From: Bacteroidales bacterium
GTDB taxonomy: Bacteria; Bacteroidota; Bacteroidia; Bacteroidales; 4484-276
Assembly: GCA_029939965.1 (NCBI GenBank)
Contig: JAOZRY010000258.1
Coordinates: forward strand, 1-5,512
DNA length: 5,512 nt
Direction: 5' to 3'
This document shows positions 1-5,512 of this stretch, piece by piece. Under the pieces are notes generated by a model. That model saw nothing but the letters and a program-made list of their open reading frames with translations. It did no database searches and was not told where the DNA came from. The translations under genes and the position numbers were made by a program. Numbering within the stretch: position 1 is the first letter of the stretch; each line of letters begins with the position of its first letter.

Positions 1-79
1 CGGGCTACAAGCCTTGATATTACTACTATCTCGCTTATTTTTTATATACATTGTTGGCGGTAGTTGTTCATTATTTTAC

Positions 80-1054
80 CTATTTCTGTGTCACTATCCA
101 ATTACATAAATTAACAAATTGGTTATCAACAGTTAGATTAGCACAGTTCTTTATTTCGCCTTTTGAGTATTGAGCAAAAATCTCTTTAGACATACTTGTC
201 TCAATTGCAGCACCAATAAAAACCAAAGGTATATTTATGTTATGCTTTTTAAAATTATCCCTTACACGAGATAATGCAGTATTTGCAGTTTTCCAATGTT
301 CATCAGCACCAGATGGGTCAATACCACCTTTTAATTCGCCTAAGACTTCATAATTTGAAGGTTCAGTAATTATTTTTTTAAATGAAGCCCCTGTTAATTC
401 ATCAGAATGACAATTTAATATAACTAAATCAATATTCTTTTTTACAATAGGAACAGTTAGATTGTATATTATTTGACGTTTCTGCCCAGTTTTTAAAGTC
501 CATTTTATTGACCGAATATCAATTACTTGCTCAATAGTATACTTGTCAGCTGCGAACCAAGATTTTGATAATTTATTGTAATATTCAAAATCAATATTAA
601 GTACTTGCAATTGGGATATTATATTTCTTGTCAATTTCTCATTAGCAATAGAGCCAACTAAATTACGCATTCGACCTCCCAAAGCATCGCCCAGGGTCAA
701 TAAATATCTATAAATTAGTTCCTCAACATATTGTTTGCCTGCAGGTTCTATAAATTCCTTAATAAACTCTACTAATATATCATTTAAATCATCCTCACTT
801 AAGTAATTATTTGCTTTTACTGATACACCGGCTGCTTCATAACAACTACCCTTAATTTCATCTAATTTAAGAATGTCCTTAGGCTTTTTGGTTTTTTGCT
901 CTAATATCAACTTTAAAGCTTTCGCTTTATCTATGTAAGGTATTGATACTTTGCTTTTTCTTAACGCATATTCTAGAAATCCATTCCGCTGAGACTCATG
1001 AGTTGTTACAAGGTCAGAAGCTTTCTTAACATATTTATTTATCATTTTTGTCAT
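80..1054 (-). CDS. Type II restriction endonuclease, AvaI/BsoBI family (predicted CYCGRG)
   Basis: Predicted homodimeric cytoplasmic endonuclease that cuts unmethylated DNA. At 324 aa it is close to BsoBI (about 323 aa) and AvaI (about 315 aa). The clearest signature is ELKGGIDPSGADEHW at residues 240-254. E240 and K242 form the PD-(D/E)XK metal site together with D209 in KKNIDLVIL, and H253 matches the extra active-site histidine known in BsoBI; these positions agree almost residue for residue with BsoBI numbering. Other family-like stretches are the N-terminal TTHESQRNGFLEYALRK, and EPAGKQYVEELIYRYLLT followed by GDALGGRMRNL (residues 103-132). The first ATG overlaps the methylase beta gene by 20 nt; Met4 (codon at 1043-1045) is an equally good start with an 11-nt overlap. 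It is the last gene of the operon. No truncation is seen. The fold and family are well supported; the target sequence is inferred from the family. Confidence 0.9.
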   Translation of the reverse strand: MTKMINKYVKKASDLVTTHESQRNGFLEYALRKSKVSIPYIDKAKALKLILEQKTKKPKDILKLDEIKGSCYEAAGVSVKANNYLSEDDLNDILVEFIKEFIEPAGKQYVEELIYRYLLTLGDALGGRMRNLVGSIANEKLTRNIISQLQVLNIDFEYYNKLSKSWFAADKYTIEQVIDIRSIKWTLKTGQKRQIIYNLTVPIVKKNIDLVILNCHSDELTGASFKKIITEPSNYEVLGELKGGIDPSGADEHWKTANTALSRVRDNFKKHNINIPLVFIGAAIETSMSKEIFAQYSKGEIKNCANLTVDNQFVNLCNWIVTQK

Positions 1055-1442
1055 CTTGGAAAATTTGTGTTTTTATGGATTCAGCAATTGCATTAGCTAA
1101 AATTGGAGGAACAGCATTTCCGACTTGACCAAACTGAGTCATAGACACCACTCTTTTGCTACTATAAGAATCTAACCTTGTACCTGTAAACTCCCAATCT
1201 AAAGGAAATGATTGCAAACAAGCCAGTTCTCTAACAGTAAGCATTCTATTTTCGTATGGATGTATAAAATCACGATAACCACTTCTTGTAACTGTCGGTG
1301 ATGGTTTATTTGGGTCAAGTCGTCTGTAGGTTGAGCCAAAAGTTTTTGTAATATCTGATAATTTACCACCAATTGGAACAATCTCCATTTTTGCCAAAGT
1401 ACTTGGTGAATGCGCAGTTTTTTGATGATTTTTAATAGCCAT
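1035..1442 (-). CDS. C5-cytosine DNA methyltransferase, C-terminal (beta) subunit, M.AquI-like
   Basis: The C-terminal third of a C5-cytosine methyltransferase, in a reading frame separate from the catalytic part. Residues 5-26 (NHQKTAHSP...VPIGG) are the segment that normally follows motif VIII. Residues 27-57 form a very short target-recognition region with STYRRLDPNKPSPTVT. Motif IX is RELACLQSFP (71-80) and motif X is QVGNAVPPILA (106-116). It has no motif I or catalytic PCQ, so it can act only with the upstream alpha chain, supplying DNA recognition and closing the SAM fold. The ATG is the only possible start: a TAA lies in the same frame at 1446-1448, two codons upstream. An AAAGGA at 1457-1462 is a weak, rather distant ribosome-binding candidate. 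It overlaps alpha by 11 nt. M.AquI beta is, from memory, about 139 codons, so 135 aa fits. The alternative is one gene broken by a 1-nt frameshift. Confidence 0.82.
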   Translation of the reverse strand: MAIKNHQKTAHSPSTLAKMEIVPIGGKLSDITKTFGSTYRRLDPNKPSPTVTRSGYRDFIHPYENRMLTVRELACLQSFPLDWEFTGTRLDSYSSKRVVSMTQFGQVGNAVPPILANAIAESIKTQIFQDDKNDK

Positions 1443-2187
1443 GATTTACAATTCTATCCTTTATGGTTTTTGAAATTCTAACAGCTGCTTCTGATGGTTC
1501 ATCTGCTTTTGGCAAATTGCCAATTGCATCCCATACTGTATTGTATTTTTTCTTTTTAGTGCCAAATAAATCAGGAGCTTCATCACTACTTGAATAAATT
1601 GGCTCAGGGAATTGAAATTTCTTATTTAATCTATTCCCAACTATAAATACCCTTTCTCGAAATTGTGAAACTCCATAGTTAGCAGCATTTAAAACAGATT
1701 TTGAAACGTTATATGAATATTCTTCACCGTTAAAAAAAATTGGTTCAGAAATCTCATTCATTATAGCTTCTATAGCTTTACCACCTTGCCAATTGACCAT
1801 TCCTTTCACATTTTCCATAACAAATGCAACTGGCAGACATTCCCTTACTATTCTAATAAACTCAAGAACTAACATTCCTCTAGGGTCATCCATTCCCATT
1901 CTTTTACCCGCTAAGCTAAAGGTTTGACAAGGAGGACCTCCAATAACTAAAGCAGGTTCTGTTGGTTTTAACCCTCCAATTTTTAAAATTTGTTCTGTTG
2001 TGATTTTAAAAATATCCCCTTGTATTACAGGTAAATCTGGTTTGTTCTTATTTAATGTTTCACAACAAGACTTGTCATATTCTACGGCTACAGCAGTCTT
2101 AAACCCTGCCATTTCAAATCCAATATCCATACCTCCTGCACCGCTAAACAAGCTAATAATCTTATTGTTTTCCTTAAAATCTTTCAT
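1432..2187 (-). CDS. C5-cytosine DNA methyltransferase, N-terminal catalytic (alpha) subunit, M.AquI-like
   Basis: Catalytic part of a C5-cytosine methyltransferase, which transfers a methyl group from SAM to cytosine in the host's own restriction sites. Motifs appear in order: I, IISLFSGAGG (10-19, SAM binding); II, E36 in VEYD; III, D58 in QGDI; IV, GGPPCQTFS (83-91) with catalytic Cys87; V around DPRG (101-104); VI, ENV (125-127); VII/VIII, NYGVSQFRERVFIVG (170-184). The chain stops at NHGY just before the target-recognition region, so motifs IX and X are missing; they are in the overlapping downstream gene. At 251 aa it matches the alpha subunit of M.AquI (about 248 codons, from memory). 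The start is well placed, nine residues before motif I. It is the first gene of a methylase-alpha, methylase-beta, endonuclease operon, so protection is made before cleavage. A Bacteroidota-type -7 element ends 4 nt upstream of the ATG. Confidence 0.88.
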   Translation of the reverse strand: MKDFKENNKIISLFSGAGGMDIGFEMAGFKTAVAVEYDKSCCETLNKNKPDLPVIQGDIFKITTEQILKIGGLKPTEPALVIGGPPCQTFSLAGKRMGMDDPRGMLVLEFIRIVRECLPVAFVMENVKGMVNWQGGKAIEAIMNEISEPIFFNGEEYSYNVSKSVLNAANYGVSQFRERVFIVGNRLNKKFQFPEPIYSSSDEAPDLFGTKKKKYNTVWDAIGNLPKADEPSEAAVRISKTIKDRIVNHGY

Positions 2188-2191
2188 TCAG

Positions 2192-2199
2192 CAAAGATA
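2192..2199 (-). promoter_or_regulatory. Candidate promoter -7 element (TATCTTTG) for the restriction-modification operon
   Basis: On the minus strand TATCTTTG is an exact match to the Bacteroidota -7 consensus TAnnTTTG. It ends 4 nt before the methylase alpha ATG, so transcription would start at or within a base or two of the start codon and the mRNA would be leaderless or nearly so. No convincing -33 TTTG is seen upstream. An 8-bp degenerate match in AT-rich DNA can arise by chance, so the position is the main support. Confidence 0.45.
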
Positions 2200-2228
2200 T
2201 TTTTTTAATCCATTTTTAGAATTAATCA

Positions 2229-2264
2229 TTTAGCGAATTTCAATGCTAAAATTATGCAGTTAGC
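2229..2264. repeat. Cluster of short inverted TTAGC/GCTAA repeats upstream of the operon
   Basis: Three related 6-mers alternate in orientation: TTTAGC (2229-2234), GCTAAA (2245-2250) and GTTAGC (2259-2264). The first two form a 6-bp dyad with a 10-nt spacer; the last two share a 5-bp dyad (GCTAA/TTAGC). They lie about 40-80 bp upstream of the methylase alpha start, where an operator or activator site could sit. No regulator gene accompanies the operon here, so the role is only a suggestion and the repeats could be chance in AT-rich DNA. Confidence 0.3.
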
Positions 2265-2270
2265 TCTCTT

Positions 2271-2480
2271 TCAATTACCGCCAACTTTGGTGTTGTTGGC
2301 TCTTTCCGCAATTATCTCTGTAGCAGTATTTCCTGTAATGGCAAAACCTTTAAATATGTAATTCTTCAGTTTGTCAGTTGCCCATGTTCTAAACTGTGTG
2401 CCTCTTGTTGTGTTTACACGGTATCCAATACCAATAATTGCTTCAAGGGAGTAGTGCTTTGTTTTATATTTATTAATTGT
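2271..2480 (-). pseudogene. Truncated fragment of a RhuM-family (virulence RhuM) protein
   Basis: An open frame with no start codon, entered after a TAA at 2481-2483 and closed by TGA at 2271-2273. From about 2468 it reads YKTKHYSLEAIIGIGYRVN and continues with TTRGTQFRTWATDKLKNYIFKGFAI, the hallmark core of the RhuM family (the GYRVN and RGTQFR.WAT patterns). The N-terminal roughly 80 residues usual for the family are missing. After KGFAI the text jumps to TGNTATEIIAERAN and stops soon after; this tail may come from farther down the same family, which would mean an internal deletion, but that is less certain. RhuM genes are often found beside type I restriction genes or on mobile DNA; their function is poorly known. 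The piece is clearly too short to be a working protein. Confidence 0.7.
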
Positions 2481-2727
2481 TTAACAGTTTTAATGCTTGC
2501 CTGATTTCATTTTTAAATTGGGCAGTCAGTGATTGCCCAATCTCGGGAAAGGCATTATAAAATTGTCTAAACAACTTTAAACTTCTGTACGAAAAGCTTT
2601 TATCGTTTAATCGGACAGACAATTCCTGAAGTGTGTTTTTGCCATATTTCGCCCTGTCTTTGCCGCTTTGCTCGTATGCAACAAAAATTATTTTCCGGCC
2701 AAATGTATCAAAATAGAATGAAAGTGT
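2473..2727 (-). pseudogene. Fragment of a YhcG/DUF1016-family (PDDEXK nuclease-type) protein, N-terminal domain
   Basis: An open frame of 84 codons plus stop, without an ATG or plausible start; a TAA precedes it at 2728-2730. It reads GRKIIFVAYEQSGKDRAKYG, then ELSVRLNDKSFSYRSLKLFRQFYNAFPEIGQSLTAQF. The pattern EQxGKxRAxYG followed by L..LS..L...FS...L...RQFY..FP is typical of the DUF1016 N-terminal domain of YhcG-like proteins, whose C-terminal half is a PD-(D/E)XK nuclease-like domain. Both the first few dozen residues and the whole nuclease domain are missing. The frame ends where the RhuM-like fragment begins, so the two were probably joined by a deletion. Family assignment is from motif recall and needs a profile search. 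Confidence 0.6.
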
Positions 2728-2742
2728 TTAATAATTAAACAC
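2724..2742. repeat. 19-bp perfect palindrome, possible operator
   Basis: GTGTTTAATAATTAAACAC has two perfect 9-bp arms around one central A. It ends 4 bp upstream of a TAnnTTTG element that points toward the permease gene, so a bound dimeric regulator would cover the space between the -33 and -7 regions. It has no GC-rich stem or U-tract, so it is not a terminator. An operator role is inferred from symmetry and position only. Confidence 0.5.
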
Positions 2743-2746
2743 TAAT

Positions 2747-2754
2747 TAATTTTG
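2747..2754 (+). promoter_or_regulatory. Candidate promoter -7 element (TAATTTTG) for the ABC permease
   Basis: TAATTTTG matches the Bacteroidota -7 consensus TAnnTTTG on the plus strand. Transcription would begin near 2760, giving a leader of about 85 nt before the permease ATG. The -33 region falls inside the 19-bp palindrome and has no clear TTTG, which would fit a regulated rather than constitutive promoter. The motif is short and may be fortuitous. Confidence 0.35.
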
Positions 2755-2845
2755 CGGTTTTGCTAAACTGCTGTATTTTAATGATTTTACAAAATGGCAT
2801 ACCGATTGAACCTGCTGTACGTTTTTACAAAACAAATAAAGTAAA

Positions 2846-5236
2846 ATGTTTAAAAACTATTTCATTTCTGCATTCAGAAACTTATGGCGAAACATGTTTT
2901 ATTCGATCATTAATATTTTAGGACTGGCATTGGGTTTTGCTATTTTTATGCTAATTTTTTTCTATCTCAATTTTGAATATACCTACGATAAGCATTTCCC
3001 ACGGGCAGAGCAAATATATCGTGTAACCACCGATATGATTTGGGAAAGCGGAGCAATACAACAAACTGCCGTTTCTGCATCGCTCACCGCTCCATATTTA
3101 AAAAAAGATTACCCCGAAGTGTTGGCCGCCACACGTTTTAAAGTTGATAGCGAAATATTGGTTGAACAGATAAAAAATGGTGGAAGCCCTTCGGGCAAGC
3201 AATTTTATGAAGACATCTTTTATATAGACTCATCATTTTTTAATGTTTTTAATATCGGGTTTCTTTCGGGATCGCCGGCATCAGTTTTTTTTGTTCCACA
3301 ATCTATTGTCCTCTCCAGCGATATGGCTGCAAAGTATTTCCCATCGGGCAAACCCATCGGGAAAATCCTGCAATTAAATAATGATAAACAATATCTGGTA
3401 CAGGGGGTTATCGAAAATCTGCCAGGCAATTCACACTTCGATTTCAATTTTCTGGTAAACGATATGAACCTCCACGAATTTACTACTACAGAGTGGCGCG
3501 ATTTGGGAACTTATGCATATATCGTTTTAAATGCACAAACCGATTATTTAGATTTCGAAAAGAAACTTCCCGGATTTGAAAATCGCCACCTTGAGGATTA
3601 TAAAGATGTTATGGAATATCGGGTTCAGCCCATGCTCGATATTCATCTTCGTAGCGAAAAAGAGTTTGAAGCCGCCAAAACCTTTAGCAATGTTGCATTA
3701 TTGTCGGTGGCAGGTATAGCATTAGTAATACTTATAATTGCTGCCATCAATTACATGAACCTTGCTGTGGCACGGTCGCTTACCCGATCAAAAGAAGTTG
3801 GGCTGCGTAAGGTAGTTGGGGCATCAAAAAAATCTATTGCACACCAGTTTCTCACCGAATCGTTGTTGCTTACATTCATTGCCTTATTTACCGGTATAGT
3901 GGCTGCTGAACTTATTTTACCTGATTTCAGGAATTTTGTAAAAGCTGATATACAACTTGATATATTTAACAATCTCCCTCAAATTGTTTTACTTGGCGTA
4001 ATAGTGGGTATTTTGTCGGGTAGCTATCCTGCTTTTTTTGTTACTCGTTTTCAACCTATAACAGCGTTAAAAGGAACTATGGTGAGTAATAAAGGTGGTA
4101 ATGGTATTCGGAAAGTATTAGTGATTTTACAGTTTATGATCACCATTTCGTTGCTAACGGCTTCTGGTGTTATATACCGTCAATTTCAGTATATTAGTGA
4201 TAAGGAGTTGGGTTTTGATAATGATGTAAAAATTAACATCTATTTTTGGGATGACCCGAACGGTAAAATAACCAACAACTTTGCCACCCGGTTGCAAGGA
4301 ATTCCGGGTATAGACAGGATTTGTGTTTCAGATCATGTCCCGGGTCGTTCACCCTGGTTCGAGCATTTCTGGCCCCAAGGATTTGATTCGCACCTGCCTT
4401 TGCGAACACTCAATGTTGCACCGGAATATATTCCGGTATTTGGTTTTGAGCTATTAGCAGGGCGAAATTTTTCGCATGAATTTGGTACAGATACCGCTGC
4501 CTGTATCATCAACGAGGCAGCCATGAAACATTTTGGCTGGAAGCCTGATGAAACATTAGGGAAAACTATAAAATACAATTTTTCGAGAAGCTGGGACAAC
4601 ATGATTAATGCACAGGTAATAGGTGTTGTAAAAGATTATCACTACCAATCGCTGCACCAGAACATAGAACCGGTGGTGATGACAATGCACAAAAAGTATT
4701 ACCCGATTGTTTCGGCTGTAATAAACAGCAACGATATGGAAACCACTATCCACAAAATTGAGGGTGCTTATAACAAAATGCAATATAACTATCCGTTCGA
4801 ATTCAGTTTTACTAATCAGGACATCGAAGAGATGTATATGATCGATCAAAAGATTGGAAAACTTGTTTTGTGGTTTTCGCTTATTTCGGTGTTTATTGCA
4901 TGCCTCGGATTGCTTGGCCTCACCACATTTTCGTTGCGCCAACGCACAAAGGAGATCGGTATCAGGAAAGTTTTCGGCGCATCTTTTGGCGATGTGTTAC
5001 GCATTTTCTCACGCGAATTATCAATCCTTATGCTTATTGCCTCCATTCTGGCCATACCCGTTACATGGCTGTTCATGCAAGAATATTATACAAACTTTGC
5101 CTATCATAGTCCTGTTTCGTGGTGGGTTTTTGTGGTATCTGTATTTATTGCCTTTATAATTGCACACTTCACTATTGGATTTCAAACCTACCGTTTATCG
5201 CGCAAAAATCCGGTAGATGCATTACGATATGAATAA
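2846..5236 (+). CDS. ABC transporter permease, MacB/FtsX type, with two FtsX domains
   Basis: An inner-membrane permease of the MacB/FtsX (type VII ABC) superfamily, whose members use ATP hydrolysis to drive periplasmic conformational work such as export of lipids, peptides or drugs. The 796 aa are arranged as two similar halves: TM1 (about 18-41), a periplasmic MacB core-type domain (about 42-280), three TMs (about 283-307, 333-356, 378-400), then TM5 (423-445), a second periplasmic domain (446-670) and three TMs (672-697, 720-743, 759-781). The cytoplasmic coupling motif occurs twice, EVGLRKVVGAS (317-327) and EIGIRKVFGAS (703-713), showing the internal duplication. It ends in NPVDALRYE, a usual ending for this family. 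The start MFKNYFISAFRNL is the typical N-terminus; it is preceded by an A-rich stretch without a Shine-Dalgarno. No ATPase or HlyD-like partner is in the window, so the substrate cannot be named. Confidence 0.93.
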   Translation: MFKNYFISAFRNLWRNMFYSIINILGLALGFAIFMLIFFYLNFEYTYDKHFPRAEQIYRVTTDMIWESGAIQQTAVSASLTAPYLKKDYPEVLAATRFKVDSEILVEQIKNGGSPSGKQFYEDIFYIDSSFFNVFNIGFLSGSPASVFFVPQSIVLSSDMAAKYFPSGKPIGKILQLNNDKQYLVQGVIENLPGNSHFDFNFLVNDMNLHEFTTTEWRDLGTYAYIVLNAQTDYLDFEKKLPGFENRHLEDYKDVMEYRVQPMLDIHLRSEKEFEAAKTFSNVALLSVAGIALVILIIAAINYMNLAVARSLTRSKEVGLRKVVGASKKSIAHQFLTESLLLTFIALFTGIVAAELILPDFRNFVKADIQLDIFNNLPQIVLLGVIVGILSGSYPAFFVTRFQPITALKGTMVSNKGGNGIRKVLVILQFMITISLLTASGVIYRQFQYISDKELGFDNDVKINIYFWDDPNGKITNNFATRLQGIPGIDRICVSDHVPGRSPWFEHFWPQGFDSHLPLRTLNVAPEYIPVFGFELLAGRNFSHEFGTDTAACIINEAAMKHFGWKPDETLGKTIKYNFSRSWDNMINAQVIGVVKDYHYQSLHQNIEPVVMTMHKKYYPIVSAVINSNDMETTIHKIEGAYNKMQYNYPFEFSFTNQDIEEMYMIDQKIGKLVLWFSLISVFIACLGLLGLTTFSLRQRTKEIGIRKVFGASFGDVLRIFSRELSILMLIASILAIPVTWLFMQEYYTNFAYHSPVSWWVFVVSVFIAFIIAHFTIGFQTYRLSRKNPVDALRYE

Positions 5237-5512
5237 TACATAGTTGCACTGAACCGCCGATACATCAAGGATGCCTGCACCTGTTTCTATGGGTATTCTA
5301 TAAATTACTCATATCCGGTTAGATATTGGATTATAAGTTTGGCTTAGGGCTTGCTGAAAAACCCAACATGTTTTTTATATTTCGGTGTCCCGCCTGCCTG
5401 TCTCCCGTACTTTGGCAGACGGGACACCGAAATATCAATGCACAGAAAATGCTGTAATGACATTAAAACGAAATACAATAAAGTAAGAAAAGAGAACAGG
5501 CAGTATAAAGAT
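5237..5512. other. Gene-free stretch after the permease
   Basis: Apart from the 59-bp palindrome I see no gene, RNA gene or recognisable promoter here. All frames are closed at short intervals; the only small ATG frame near 5457 runs nine codons. A TTGCTGAAAAACCC stretch (5351-5364) resembles some insertion-sequence ends but has no partner in the window. The next gene presumably begins beyond the right edge. Confidence 0.5.
5377..5435. repeat. 59-bp imperfect palindrome (stem-loop) downstream of the permease
   Basis: ATATTTCGGTGTCCCG (5377-5392) pairs perfectly with CGGGACACCGAAATAT (5420-5435). After one C/A mismatch the stem continues with CTGCC (5394-5398) pairing with GGCAG (5414-5418), leaving a 15-nt loop. 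The structure is far more stable and GC-rich than its surroundings. It starts about 140 nt after the permease stop. On the plus strand no T-run follows the right arm, and on the minus strand the stem is followed by A residues, so it is not a textbook intrinsic terminator in either direction. It could protect the 3' end of the permease mRNA, or be a copy of a dispersed REP-like repeat. Confidence 0.7.

Noticed and set aside
2000..2233. A 77-codon plus-strand open frame
   Set aside because: It lies mostly antisense to the methylase alpha gene and shows no domain or motif; it is a shadow of the real gene.
2276..2300. Integron attC site
   Set aside because: GTTGGC/GCCAAC does not fit the attC core boxes (GTTRRRY/RYYYAAC) and no integrase or second site array is seen.
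2188..2480. A controller (C) protein gene for the restriction system
   Set aside because: No helix-turn-helix small open frame precedes the methylase; the coding trace here is the RhuM-like fragment.
4333..5159. Several overlapping small open frames on both strands inside the permease
   Set aside because: They are out-of-frame readings of a well-supported 796-aa gene with no recognisable motifs.
5347..5364. GGGCTTGCTGAAAAACCC as an insertion-sequence end
   Set aside because: It resembles ends of some insertion sequences, but no matching inverted end, target duplication or transposase is in the window.
5377..5435. Rho-independent terminator for the permease
   Set aside because: The stem is strong but neither strand has a T-run right after it, so I list it as a palindrome of unknown role instead.
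1..5512. CRISPR array, tRNA or rRNA genes
   Set aside because: No regularly spaced direct repeats and no cloverleaf or ribosomal RNA sequence were recognised on either strand.

Overview
The window looks like accessory DNA from a Bacteroidota-type bacterium. It is AT-rich, it carries promoter-like TAnnTTTG elements, its start sites lack strong Shine-Dalgarno sequences, and it has a long two-FtsX-domain ABC permease of the kind common in that phylum. The phylum is inferred; there is no marker gene.

Region 1 (about 80-2187, minus strand) is a compact type II restriction-modification operon read right to left. Two overlapping genes encode the N-terminal part (251 aa) and C-terminal part (135 aa) of a C5-cytosine DNA methyltransferase. 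They are followed, again with overlap, by a 324-aa endonuclease of the AvaI/BsoBI family. The endonuclease keeps the family's active-site residues, so the predicted target is CYCGRG. The split methylase closely resembles the known two-subunit enzyme M.AquI, also CYCGRG-specific, so the split is more likely real than a frameshift error. Both gene junctions can be read as the same 11-nt overlap (ATG-N5-TAA), which suggests translational coupling. No controller (C) gene is visible. The promoter candidate sits almost on the methylase start codon, giving a leaderless or nearly leaderless message.

Region 2 (2188-2845) has no intact gene. Next to the operon is a cluster of short TTAGC/GCTAA repeats. 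Beyond it are two decayed minus-strand fragments: a RhuM-family piece (2271-2480) and a YhcG/DUF1016-family piece (2473-2727). Both families are often found with restriction-modification or mobile loci, so this looks like the remains of an older accessory locus. A 19-bp palindrome and a Bacteroidota-type -7 element follow and probably belong to the next gene.

Region 3 (2846-5236, plus strand) is one intact 796-aa MacB/FtsX-type ABC transporter permease with no ATPase gene in view.

Region 4 (5237-5512) has no gene. It holds a striking 59-bp imperfect palindrome that lacks the U-tract of a standard terminator and may be a dispersed repeat.

The most interesting signals are the AquI-like split methylase paired with a BsoBI-like endonuclease, the matched overlaps at both junctions, and the graveyard of defence-associated fragments beside it. 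I do not see a wholly new system.
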